Origin: Diphasiastrum complanatum
Taxonomy: Eukaryota; Streptophyta; Lycopodiopsida; Lycopodiales; Lycopodiaceae
Reading direction: 5' to 3'
Assembly (NCBI GenBank): GCA_029204225.1
Contig: CM055113.1
Location: 7,035,852 to 7,099,851, forward strand
Length of the DNA stretch: 64,000 nt
Part shown: piece after piece, positions 47,255 through 58,414 of the stretch
How positions within the stretch are numbered: position 1 is the stretch's first letter
Layout: each line of letters begins with the position of its first letter
Translations under genes and position numbers: made by a program
The notes under the pieces: generated by a model
Database searches by the model: none
What the model saw: only the letters and a program-made list of their open reading frames with translations
Told to the model about the DNA's origin: nothing

Positions 47255-48278
47255 AGTAGTTATTACGGTGGCATACATTAGTAATTGGTGTCCGACAAAA
47301 GCCTTGAAGATTTTGACTCCTTATGAAGTTTGGTATCATTTGGTATCACCATCTAATGTTGAAGAGGAGGGACTGCCATCATCCTCTAATGGATAGCCCA
47401 CTGGTTCTTCAAGCGAACAGCCCATAATTCATCAAGAGGAGCAGATTTATGAAGAGGAACGACTTGTTGAAAACTTTGGACAACATAGTCCAATTTTAGA
47501 GCACTTTGGACAGCAAAGTGTTGACAGTTCAGATCACTTTGGACAGCAAAGCGTTGATCAAAGTAAGGCTGTTGGACAGCCTAAACCAGTCCCTAAATGG
47601 CTGTTGCAGACTTTGCAGGACAGCAAAGTGAACCGCTTCTATGAAGGGAAGACTCGTGTCTCATCTAAATCAGTAGAATTTGCTGATTTTTTTTATTTTG
47701 CTCTTACATCTATTGAGGATAGTGCAATAGAACCTGTTTTTTATGAGCATGCCAGAGGAGTAAAATGTTGGGAGGACGCGATAAAAGAGGAGTATGACTC
47801 ACTCATAAAGAATCAAACATGGGTTTTTGTTGATCTTCCACATGGAAAGAAAGCAATTGGCTGTAATCAAGTACAAGTTCGATGGTACTGTTGTAAGGTG
47901 CAAGGCAAGACTTGTTGCCAAAGGTCATGCGCAAAAGGAGGACATTGATTATGAGGAAACTTTTGCACCTACCGCACGAATAACTACCGTACGGATAGTC
48001 ACTACTTTGGCTGCCCATCATGGTTGGCGTATGCACCAACTTGACATAAAGACAACCTTCCTCAATGGTGATCTTAATGAGGAAGTTTACCTTCAGCAAC
48101 CTGCTGGTTTTTTGGTTGCAGGTCAAGAAGACAAAGTGTGTCTTCTCAAGAAGGCTCTCTATGGACTAAAACAAGCCCCAAGGATGTGGTATCAAAAGAT
48201 ACACACATACTTTTGTGATCGTGGGTTTTCTAGTAGTCATAGTGAATCTACGCTTTATGTCATGCATACATCTCTTGG
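47255..48278 (+). pseudogene. Copia integrase end and reverse transcriptase fragment
   Basis: Starts in the integrase end (ISNWCPTKALK, LTPYEVW), then a linker with repeated FGQQSVD and FGQHSP units, then WEDAIKEEYDSLIKNQTWVF and, after a frame change, ARLVAKGHAQKEDIDYEETF, MHQLDIKTTFLNGDLNEEVY and LYGLKQAPRMWYQK. These are Copia reverse-transcriptase blocks. It ends abruptly inside the RT before the YxDD motif, where H3-like sequence begins. No LTRs are attached. Confidence 0.8.
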
Positions 48279-48962
48279 GTAATCAACATTTTTGGTGACG
48301 AAACCTGCTGAGGAGCTGGACAAATAACAGGAGGAGGAAGGGGTGATGATTCTTGATCTGAATCAGATTCTCCAGCATCTGACTCAGAGCTCAGGACGAT
48401 CCGAGGTCTCTTGGTTGGGATAACTCCAGGAGGAAGGGAAGCAGTTGGCCTTCGAGATCCAGTCTTCTTGGGGACAAGCTGCTTCCTCTTCCTCCTAGAG
48501 GTAGTCGGCAAGTTGGTTCTATCCAGAGGCAGGTCTCTGGAGGTGTTGGCATTATCAACATGGAGAGCATAAAAATGGTCCCGAAGTCTTCTAAGAATGA
48601 TGAAATCTTTTGGCATGATGGTGACACACTTACCATGCACTGCCAAAAGATAGGTATCCTCAAAAAAACTGGGACAAAAAATCTTCTGCAGTACCCTGTA
48701 AGTCCTGCATGGCCGTCATGGCAAAATGAACATCTAGCCCAAGTGACAGAGTGACATTCCTTACAGATCGGCTGAAAGGAGCTCTAGGGATCAACAATTC
48801 AGTTAATCTCTGGAGTTTTCTAGTCTCCCTCATCCAGACCTGCTTCCTACCACGTCTACGGCCAATATCAGGGAGAACACGGGCATGGGATGGTTGTACA
48901 GTGGTTATGGCACAGTGGTTATGGTTGTATAGTGGTTATGGTGATTTGGTCCTGGCCATCAT
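48279..48962 (-). pseudogene. Element copy B histone H3-like gene
   Basis: Reverse-strand counterpart of 9,785-10,450. It starts MMARTKSP, then has an in-frame TAA at 48,936-48,938 within an expanded (CCATAAC)-type repeat. The histone fold follows with RKLQRLTELLIPRAPFSRSV, keeping the Gln codon that is a stop in copy A. A run of seven T on the reverse strand (48,662-48,668; six in copy A) shifts the frame just before EDTYLLAVHGK and VTIMPKDF. The basic/acidic C-terminal tail is well kept (LSSESDAGESDSDQESSP). It ends at the Copia border. Confidence 0.8.
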
Positions 48963-49039
48963 TCTAAAAAAAAAAAAAATTTAAAAAAAAAAGTCTGAAC
49001 AAACGCGCATAGAATGAAAACAAACAAATTTGCGATAAG

Positions 49040-50179
49040 AGGGCGCTTGAGATCGATTGGGAAGCTATCTCTTCCACTTATGAAGCTGCTTTTTCTAGTG
49101 GTACAAAGTCTGAAAAGTCAAAGATTGTAGATATAGATACTTTTTTTTTATATGAGCGTTAACTTAGATGATTGTTTAGATTTTGATCCTGCTCGAAATA
49201 GGGCATCGTTTATAGGCCCTAAAACATCCACTACCCTTTCTCCTTCTGATAAATCTTTCATCACTTTGTCTACTTATATTATAGATAATAATTTTTTTTT
49301 GACAATATTCGATATATCAGATCTTTTCTATTTCACTGAAGCTGAGATTCTTTACATTTTGAGCAAAGAGCTTGATGAATTTTCGGATATAATTGATTTT
49401 GATGCTGATGATCTTCTCCCTTGTGTTGACAATGTACATAATGATAAGTTTTATTCAGGAAAAGATTGCTTGAAAATGGTTGTGGAGAAAATGCGCAACG
49501 AAGTAGATGATCTACCTTCTGAGGAGGAATTTCTCAGAATCCAAAGTCAACTTGGTTTTCCACAACCAATTGTCTATTCACCAACAATATTGACATCAAA
49601 AGGTGGATATAATATTGATGGAGAGACAGTAATCAGGGAAGACAAAGGTAAATGCGTAAGTTTTTGTATCTTATCATGTACTAGTAGATTTGTTATGTCA
49701 GATTATATACTAGAGCTTACTTTGTTTTTTATCATTTTAGGAAACAATTTTCCTTGATGATTTCGTAATTCGTCGAGGGGGGCAGAGATCTTCTATTGGA
49801 GAATGTTCAAGAGATCATGCACTTGGGGCACTATCTGAAGTTCTTCAAGAATAATGAGATAAGTGTTTCCCATTCAAAGTTTCATCAACATGGTGAGACT
49901 ATGATTATGGCAATCAAGGCACTGTCTCATTTTCTTGGAGGACATAATTTCAATAAGGTGCATAAAATAATTTTTGTAAAGAAGACCATTGCGGTTGAAA
50001 TTTTTAGCATATGGACAGTGAATTCCATACTCAAATCATCTCATTTTGCATTATATACTGCTTACGTCGATCTGAGTAAGCATGAAAACTATGAGCTGTT
50101 GGATCCATACGAAAGAAGAAAATTGTTGCATGATTCTAAGTTGCAACTTTCATTGGAGAAAGTATCGGAAGCAGAGTAG
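49040..50179 (+). pseudogene. Element copy B gene Y
   Basis: More continuous copy of gene Y. 49,040-49,140 reads ALEIDWEAISSTYEAAFSSG; after a T-run frameshift (about 49,142) 49,152-49,645 has DFDPARNRASFIGPKTST, an Asp/Glu-rich middle (EFSDIIDFDADDLLPCVDN) and IVYSPTILTSKGGYNIDGE. An intron with GT at about 49,650 and AG at about 49,740 precedes ETIFLDDFVIRRGGQRSSIG; a frameshift near 49,850 leads to KFHQHGETMIMAIKALSHFL and a Lys/Glu-rich end. Its start and the shared promoter are deleted here. No known domain. Confidence 0.55.
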
Positions 50180-50239
50180 ATACTACTGAATTGTACTTTG
50201 TAAATATTTTTATTTAATATACAAAATTTTACTGTGTGT

Positions 50240-50770
50240 CTATTGCCTATTGGCTTGTATAGATTTGCATGCTTTTTGAAATTTTTTATAATCTGTCAAT
50301 TTTGTATTATGACGAATTTGGATTCTTCTGTAAAACCATTCAAAAAGTTGTAGTATATAGCTGTTTTTTGTGCTAGTCCCGCCATGTTGTGTACTTTTAT
50401 GAAATGTCACTCTTGCTTGCCAATGAGATTTTTCCATTCCTTGCGATGACCATATGCTAAGACTTCCACTATTTCTTGCAAAGAATGTCGAATGATGTTG
50501 TAGTATGTGCTGCATGTCATGAAAACATAATCTAAATCAGTACCAAAAGTATCTAATTTAATTGCACATATTTGTCTATCGTAGTGTAACATTGAAATCT
50601 TACCATATAATGTGTTATATGATAAACACCCCATGCACTTTGAACTACATCCAAAAATTCACTGGTTGTTTTCTGTATCATTTGTACATCAGTATTTGAA
50701 AATTTATTTTTTCTCAAATATTTCACCATGTTGTCTAATTTTTTTTAAACTTCTACTTTGTGTATACGAG
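50240..50770 (-). pseudogene. Element copy B gene X (transposase), C-terminal part
   Basis: The reverse frame at 50,240-50,515 has His-x4-His at 50,507-50,509 and 50,492-50,494. Exactly 20 residues on is Glu (50,432-50,434) in SLSIWSSQGMEKSHW, followed by STQHGGTSTKNSYILQLFEW. From memory, RAG1 has H937, H942 and E962, the same H-x4-H and +20 spacing. Upstream, 50,620-50,770 matches copy A (RIHKVEV, SAWGV-HITHYM) in another frame. This copy keeps Gln-Gly before Met-Glu; copy A has lost one codon there. Confidence 0.6.
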
Positions 50771-51600
50771 TAGGACTAATGCTTTTTCTTTTGATTAGAT
50801 CTTTTAATTTAATCAGATCCCTGGTTTGATCACATAAAAGAATCAACGGAGGATACATAAAGATATACAGAGATAGATAGAACTGTAAGTTTTTGACATA
50901 GCGATCAATAGTAGCTAGTCGCATTACTCGTGAGAGAGAACATCTCTCTTGTGCCAACGTGCTGATCTGGAAAACAGATAGTGCTCAAGAAAATGTTGTA
51001 TATTCGGTTCTTATAATAGAAGCAATTTTTGCAATACTCTCTTCTGTAATGTGTAAATGTTTGAATGCATGCTAGTAGTAGCTATCTTTCTGTTGTTGTT
51101 TTACTCAACATTATCTACTGTGTACAAGTTTAATTTTTACAATAGATCTGCAGTAGCGATCTGAGGCCTGGAAGAGAATCAGACCGCAGTTAGTAGCAAT
51201 AGCTACTCCTGTCAAGTCGGCTCTATTCGGCCTTCATCCTTTGGGAATTTCTTTATTAGTGCTATCAAAGCGTTCTGACGTTGATAGAATTTTTTTCATC
51301 AGTGGTATCAGAGCGTCTTGACATTTTCGAGATTCCATCAAGTTGGTCGAGGCACTAGTAGTGCACTATGACACCTTAGTGGACACCTCAGCAGTCTATC
51401 TGGGCCATGTCATCTAGTTTCCCAATGGTAGACTCATACAAATCCACCATCATGAGTTTAGGCGTACAACCATGAAATATGACCTTATGCACATTAAGGC
51501 CCCAATTCCCTTATAGTCACAATCAACTACCCGAGACCAGTCGTGGGCATGACATTCTTCCTCTCTTATTCAAGTTTTGTCCTCAGAACTTAAAACTGGG
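50771..51600. other. Border zone between element copy B and Gypsy insertion
   Basis: A short reverse frame (50,745-50,957) shares no similarity with copy A beyond RIHKVEV. About 51,268-51,320 has two tandem primer-site-like phrases (GTGCTATCAAAGCG and GTGGTATCAGAGCG), suggesting a forward LTR border. No gene otherwise. Confidence 0.4.
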
Positions 51601-51629
51601 AAGTTTCTTCTTAAGCTTCCTTCTTGTTC

Positions 51630-54600
51630 CTAGGAATCATCACCGTCTATGTGTCCCTTCCATCGAACCAGATGCTCGATAGCTATACGATTTCTCAATC
51701 GTTTAGTTCTTGTACCCAAGATCTTTTCGGGTTCAAGTCGAGACACACCCGATGATTCATCCAACAGATCCAATTGGTCTCCAGAACCAAGATGCTCACC
51801 TTCATGTAGACTCTTCTTGAGTCGGCTTACGTGAAAAATTGGGTGCACTTGAGTTCCTTCCGGGAGGTCCAACTGCTAAGCTAAGGATATGATCTTTTTC
51901 AAGATCTGATACGGTCCTCTATACCTAGGGGACAATTTATAATGCTTGTCGGTACTCATTACACTAGAATCCTTCGAGATTCTCAAATACACCCAATCCC
52001 CCACTTGAAAGTCTCGTAGTGATCTTTTCATATTTGCATAATGTCGGTCCAGCCTATCTTGGGCACACTGGACATTTTCATGTGCAATGCGTAGCATTTT
52101 GTGCATATCATATAGGAAATCCGCTACCTTTTGAAACTTGATCGTCAGAGTCTCTACTGCAATGGGTGACCTAGGCTCAAAACCATACATAAGCATAAAC
52201 GGGCTATAACCGGTAGCCGAATGCTTACTATTATTATAGGAAAGCTCGATTCAATGGAAGATACTTCTCCCAATCAGATTGTCATTGGAAAACATATGCT
52301 CATAGCATTTGTTCCATCGCCTAATTTGTTCTTTCCATCTGTCCATCCATCTTAGGATGATCAAACGAACTTAAGCTCAAAGTCGTCTCTAGTTTAGCAA
52401 ACATGGCCGACCAAAAGTGACCTGTGAACTTCGGATCGCGATCACGATCGCTCACAATATCACTCAATTATCCATAAAGTGTAAATAGATGCTCTACAAA
52501 TGTCTGAGCTAAATCAAAAGCCTTCACGGTGGTCTTTACTAGAATAAATGTAGCCAATTTGGTAAGACGGTCGACCACAAGCCAAATTACATCATGCTGT
52601 TTATTTGTCCACGGTAACCCAACCACGAAATCCATGGAAATACTATCCCATCTCTTATCGGGGATATCCAGTGAATGCAACAATCCACCAGCCTTAAGGC
52701 GTTCAACCTTATTCAACTGGCATTGATCACACTTGACCACATAAGATTCTACAAAGGGCTTGAGTTTTGGCCAATAAAAGTCCTTTCGTACCAAATCTAA
52801 TGTACGATGTATGTCGGGATGTCCTACGCATAGTGAGTCATGACATTCATAAAGAATTTTATTTTTAACAACATCCACATCAGGCATACAAACCTTCCTT
52901 TTCGTGAACAAAAGTCCATTACAGATAGAGAAGTCATCAGCACCCTTTTTATTATCCCCCCCAGATTGATCACCATGAACATCAGTCTCGCTTGATGAAA
53001 CTGTCAGAGCCCTATTCCAGATTGGTCTAAAATGTGGGTCTTTCTCATACAGACCTCTCAGAGAGAGATAAAATCCTGTATTGATCTCAATGAAGGAAAG
53101 TTCGCTTACTTTACAAATTTCACTAAGTGCATCAACCACCTGATTATAGGTGCCTTTGATATATCACACTTATTATCATACAGGTAATGTCTCCATGATT
53201 TCAATGCATGGATCACCACAAACAGTTCTTTTTCTTGCGTGGTATATTTGACCTGCGCATGGATTAGTTTTTTGCTTTCAAAGGCAACGGGTTGGCCCTC
53301 TTGTAAGAGAACAACTCTAATAGCCGTATCACTCATGTCAATGTTAGTGACGACAAATCTGGATCTGCTATCCTCAAGACTGTTGGAGGGTTTGTGGATC
53401 CCAAGGCAATCCTAACCCTAGTTAATAAGTGAGAGGGATTTGGCACCCTGCGTGTGTAAGTCCAACCCAATGATCACATAGAGATTTGATTAATTAGAAA
53501 GTTAATAAAAGGACTTTAGGTCTTTTTGCGAGACTTTTAATGTCGCAGGGCCTAAATGTCAAGTTAGTGAATAAAGTTGGGTTCGTTCCAATTTGGATAG
53601 TTCCCACTGTTTTTTAAATTTGAATAGTTAGGGAGTCAAAAATGGACCAATAGGATTCAGAGGCCAGGGTCCTCCTCTCTACTATAAAAAGGGACCAACT
53701 CGAGTCTTCATCTCAATAAAGCAGATTGGTTCTCTTGTGAAATGGATTTATGAATGTCCTTGCTCTCTATCACTTTTCTTTCATCTCTCATGCTTTTATT
53801 GTGTTTTGCTAATTGTTGAATTTGATTGTTATTGGGATTGCATGTTTTTATACTTTTTATGAGAGAGAAAGGGAGAGAGAGAAAGTGTAAGTTATCTTCA
53901 TTGTGGATCTAGTGTTAATGGATGTAGTGTTAATGCTTAGGGTTAGTGGATGGTAGAGTTAGATGTGAGTCTTCCATTCATGCTGAATCTGAACTATGCT
54001 ATCGCTCTCATGGAAACGAATCTACGCGTGACAACTAAATTCATCTCCTCGATGCTAGATTGATTAGATCTTGGGTTGAGGATAGGCAAGGAAAGAAACC
54101 CACTACAAAGACTAGAGTTGAGACAATTAGAAGCTTGAGTTTTCGAAAACTCTCATCTAACTTCTCATTCCACCTTATAGGAGGACTTGGCCTACCTTTG
54201 CAGCTTTTCACTCCTTTCAACATATTGTTGAGAGGCATAGCAATCTTTGAGTACTCCTCTACAAATCTACAAAAAAACGTAGTGAAACCTAAAAATGACT
54301 TAAGTTCACAAACCGTTTGAGGAACTGACCATTCCACTACCGTCTTCACATTTTCCTCATCAATCTTGATCCCGACAGAGGTGATCTTATGACCAAGGTA
54401 AAGTTCTTTTTTAATTTGCACTTTGATTCCTTTGCATAAAGCTTCTCTTGACTTCAGGTACCTAATACAGTACAGAGATGCTTAGCATGCTCTTTGAGTG
54501 TTCTACTATAGATCAAAATATCGTCCATAAACACTACCACAAACTACAAAATAAATCGTTCATTTGTTGGAAAGTTGTCGGAGCATTGGTTAAACCAAAG

Positions 54601-54981
54601 GGCAAAACTAAAAACTCGTAGTGGCCAAACCTGGTCTTAAAACTGGTCTTAGATACATCTATGGATGTATTCTGATCTGATGATATCTCGTACGTAGATC
54701 AATTTTCATGAAGTATTTAGTTCCATTTAACCGATCTATGAGATCATCTATCTTGGGCAACAGGTATTTATTTTTTTATAGTAAAGACCCTTGTAATCTA
54801 CACATAATCGAAAACCCCCCATCTTTCTTACTCTTAAGAAGGATAGGTGCTCCCCATGGAGACTTACTTGGTCTGATGTGCCCCATCTTAAGATATTCCT
54901 CGATTTGCCTAGCCACTTCATCCTCTTCCTTTTGACTAAACCTATAAGGTTGTCTGAAGATAGGACGACTATCGGGTGTCT
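51630..54981 (-). mobile_element. Ty3/Gypsy chromovirus fragment (RT, RNase H, integrase, chromodomain-like)
   Basis: Read right to left: reverse transcriptase (RPIFRQPYRFSQKEEDEV, HIRPSKSPWGAPIL, FRLCVDYKGL); RT end (LYLGHKITSVGIKID, ELKSFLGFTTFFCRFVEEYS, 54,041-54,421); RNase H (53,106-53,336); integrase with HHCC-type zinc residues and core start (CDQCQLNK, SMDFVVGLPW, VVDRLTK, 52,468-53,139); integrase tail (VGDWVYLRISKDSS); and a chromodomain-like end (HPIFHVSRLKK, EPEKILGTRTK, HLVRWKG, 51,630-51,872). Gag, protease and RT start are missing. The right border (54,981) abuts the coiled-coil exon of gene X. Integrase has stops near 52,250-52,470. Confidence 0.85.
53381..54050 (+). mobile_element. 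Solo LTR-like insertion inside the Gypsy RNase H
   Basis: Splits the RT/RNase H frame between VVGFFPCLSS and DSRSRFVVTNIDMSD. It starts TGTTGGAGGG (53,381) and has TATAAAAA at 53,693-53,700 with AATAAA at 53,725-53,730, as LTRs do. The right end and target duplication were not identified, so it may be a truncated LTR. Confidence 0.55.
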
Positions 54982-55640
54982 TTTTCTATGACCTCCTTTG
55001 GATGATAGATCACATATATCCTTGGTTACCAGTCTTTTCCTCTTGTTGCTTCGGACCATTCTGTTGAGCACATCCATGTCTTTAACAAGAGACAAATATG
55101 AGATACACATGGACTGAAATGCAGTTTTTATCTCATCATTACTAGTTGCATAATGATGCAAAGAAGATTTCAACCTTGTGATCTCTTTCTTGAGCATCTC
55201 ATTTTCATCCAACCAAGTTTTCAACTTTGTAGATTTTTCTTCGCACTCCCTTGATATTTTTCTTGATTTCTCTTCCAAATAATGTATCCTTTGCATTGAA
55301 TGTGCATTCCCATAGAGCATCAAAATCTCACAGTAACCCAAAAGGCCATTTTTGTCATGACACATAGATTATTAACTGATTTATCGAATGAAAATCTAGA
55401 TGTTGCAATGAACATGGATCAATAGGATACAATGTTTCCGATGACCACAAATCTACATGTTTTAGCTTTTCCTCCTTGTATCGGACCATATCAGACGTTG
55501 ACAATTTGGGTTGCTTTGAATTTCTCGTCCTGAGCGGTGCATATTCTGGTGACAGATCCACATGAAGATGATAAAGCTTTGTCATCAGTATAGTAGTATA
55601 GTAACAAACAACACAATGACAATAACAAAGCTGGAATGGC
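54982..55640 (-). pseudogene. Element copy B gene X, N-terminal coiled-coil part
   Basis: The reverse frame matches 1-283: TWLDENEMLKKEITRLKSSL, DVLNRMVRSNKRKRLVTKD. It also extends further upstream than the window shows for copy A (YLEEKSRKISRECEEKSTKL and a likely first exon from ATG about 55,585, TKLYHLHVDLSPEYAPL). Heptad-like Leu/Ile/Met spacing suggests a coiled coil, followed by a basic patch that could bind DNA or direct nuclear import. It is cut by the Gypsy border at 54,981. Confidence 0.6.
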
Positions 55641-55936
55641 GCTAACCCTGCTGGAGATAGAGATGGCGCTAAACACTTGTTTGACCCTAGAGATAGAGAT
55701 GGCGTAGACTTTGTTTCAAAGATGTCACTCCTAATTCAAATGCAGCGGAAGTTGGAGCGATCAGTGGTTGAGGATTGGAAGCACATCATTCACCAACAAA
55801 TTACTAAAAAGAAGAATTCATTACAAATGCACAAATAAACGAAACAATAGTGTAGACAGAATTTGCACTCTGATTGATTGAACAAAAATTTGCACTCTAT
55901 ACTTCATACAATTCATCCACAAACAGTTTTATATAT

Positions 55937-55956
55937 GGACATGTGTGTGTGTGTGT

Positions 55957-56021
<65 letters not shown>
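55937..56021. repeat. Microsatellite (GT)n-GCGC-(AC)n
   Basis: A GT run then GCGC then a long CA run. The two halves are complementary. Open frames across it are not genes. Confidence 0.95.
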
Positions 56022-56022
<1 letters not shown>

Positions 56023-56584
56023 CCCTCACCCCATCCCCCTCCTTTTTTTTCACCTGTGCTTTTTTTGGCCCATGGATAAAAGCTTGTGGATAATGATTTA
56101 GGAGTTAAAGCTAGTGAGTTTGGGCTTGTGGTTAAACATTCCTGAAAACGAGCCAAGATAGAAATTTGAAGGATTGAAAAAAAAAAAAAAGCAGTTTAAG
56201 GTAGTCAAGAAAAAAAATTTGGTTCATGGTTTATGGGTAAAACTTTGGTAATTTAAAATAATAAGAAAGCCATGTAATAAAGATTATTGGCTAAAGTTTA
56301 AAGCACATTGAAGTGTGTGAAGAAAATAAAACCTTAACTTCAAGCTTCAAATATTTGAATTTAGAGGAAGATATTTGAAATTAGTGGGTGGGAGGGAGGG
56401 TGGAGAATCTTTTTGGGGCCCACCCCTCAATGCACATAATGTGCAAATGTATGGGGATATGCACTTTCCCCATACATGCATCCTCCTCCCTTCACTTTTT
56501 GGTTAGAAAAGGTGTATGCATGGGTGGGGGAGAGGAGGATGCATGTGCGTCCATACACATGCGCACCACATGTGCACAAATAGT

Positions 56585-56632
<48 letters not shown>
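56585..56632. repeat. Microsatellite (TA)n-(CA)n
   Basis: A TATATATA run followed by about 16 CA units. Confidence 0.95.
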
Positions 56633-56635
<3 letters not shown>

Positions 56636-56709
56636 TTGTTTATGCTTTCTCTCTCTAATCATTCTCTCACTAACTTTGGATTTCTTATACGGCCCTTTTT
56701 GACTTGAGA

Positions 56710-57163
56710 TTTCCCCTAATGTTATTGCTACACTGAGGGAGATGCATTGGAAGGTTGTGAAGCGGATTCTTCACTATGTTAGAGGTACAACTACTTATGG
56801 TTTGTTGGATGATGGGCAATATGCTTTGCCAGTATTATGAGATATGTTGGTTTAGATTGGGCAGGTTGTATTTTTTACAGAGGATCCACCACAAGTTATA
56901 TTTCCAACTTTGGTGCATTTTCTTGGTCACGTAAGAAACAGGAAACAGTTCCACCACAAAGCACTATGCTCAGCCACCAAGGAGGCAAACTAGTTGAGGA
57001 TAATGTTGGAAGATATTGCATTTTGCAATGTAAGCCCACCATGATCATGTGTAATAGTCATAACACCATTCAACTAGCTAAAAATCTTATATTTCATACA
57101 TGTATGAAGCACATAGAAATTAAGTATCATTTCATTAGAGAAAAGTTGCTCTCTAAGGGATAG
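56710..57163 (+). pseudogene. Copia RNase H fragment
   Basis: Begins with HWKVVKRILHYVRGTTTYGL (RT end), then GLDWAGCIFYRGSTTSYISN, FSWSRKKQETV and IQLAKNLIFHTCMKHIEIKY, matching Copia RNase H (DWAG...RRSTTGY; WSSKKQ; NPVFHxRTKHIEIxYHFxRE). The TEAEY catalytic stretch is corrupted (STMLSHQGG). The first part is in another frame. Confidence 0.8.
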
Positions 57164-57552
57164 CAAGGAAGTGTGTTTCTATTCTACCTTACTTATCTTA
57201 CTTCATGTTTGGGCAATTTCATGTTACTGTGTAAAAATTGCCAAGTTTTGGTGAAACTAGATTTATTGCTCTACATTCTCAGGATCTTCAAGATGGACAA
57301 GTATTCTTTGCTAGACTTTAGATGGAAATGAATTAGAAAAAGCATCATTATGGCATGTATTCACTCATAGGTTTCAAATGTTTGAAGAACTCTTATGGCA
57401 AGATGGCAATGGAGGCTCATTAATGGGAATTCATGTTGCAATAATCTCAAATCAAGAGCAATATGGAGAAAGCAAGCAAACACTCATTCACATTTGGTTC
57501 ACCATGAAGGCTTCCTACTCTTCGTCGTCTGTGACATTCTGCTTCGTGTTGA

Positions 57553-58385
57553 CTACATGGGCTTGCTGATTTGGCTGTTTCTTCTTATCGTTGTTGAACT
57601 TGAAGATTCGACAGTCCTAGATTTTGTGGTTTGTCCTCTTGCAGTACTTGTAGAATAATCTCTTCTTGCTCTGAGCAGGTTGTTGATTCTGGATTTTCTA
57701 TGACTGCTTCTGATTGTTGTCGAATTATCAGACAACTTTTTTCTTCTGTTCCTTCTTTGTGTTCTTCTTTAGAATAATGTTTGTTAGCCGGGAGGACGAG
57801 GATGCTCCATTTCTTCTTGACTCCTCCTGAAGAAGCATAATTATGACTCTGGACAATGTTATCTTTGTGTGTGTGGTAATCATCATCACCCAGTTTTCAT
57901 ATGAGGACGACAAACTTGACAGCAAGGTCATTACAACATCCGAGGTTTCGATCACTGAACCTTTTGCCACCATCTGCTCCATCAAACTCTTAAATTGATT
58001 AATGTGATTTTGAACAGAATCACCTTCTAACATTCAGAGAGAGAAGTCTTAGAACTTTCTCTTCAGATGCAGCTTCGAAGTGACATCTCTCACTTTGTCA
58101 CAGTGTAATCAATATATCCCAAGCTTCTTTCGAGGATGTGACTTGTTTGATATGGCCAGTCTGTGTGTCAGAGTTGTTAAGGGTGATCAAGACAAAAGCC
58201 TTGCCATCCATGAGCTTCCACTTGGAAATGTCTTGCTCATCGACACTAGGAATTAGTTCGGTTCCATCGACTATTTACCAAAGTTCTTTGGCCATCAGTA
58301 CTACTCTCATCTTGAATTTCCACAAGTGGTAATTCAAACCATCAAGTTTGTCTACCATTAGAGCAGACTGTGATTGCAAATCCAT
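57553..58385 (-). pseudogene. Copia gag fragment
   Basis: Start MDLQSQSALMVDKLDGLNYH at 58,385, then DISKWKLMDGKAFVLI, SKEAWDIL, ending SVQNHINQFKSLMEQMVAKG and SLSSSYENWVMMI (57,728-58,033), the UBN2 gag pattern. A degraded knuckle-like CKRTNHKIWDC lies near 57,640. Several stops. Confidence 0.75.
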
Positions 58386-58414
58386 CTGCAATTTTAGGAT
58401 GAGTGTATGCAGAT

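Noticed and set aside
55874-56156. Open frames across the CA repeat with HTHTHT runs
   Set aside because: Microsatellite translation, no protein signal.
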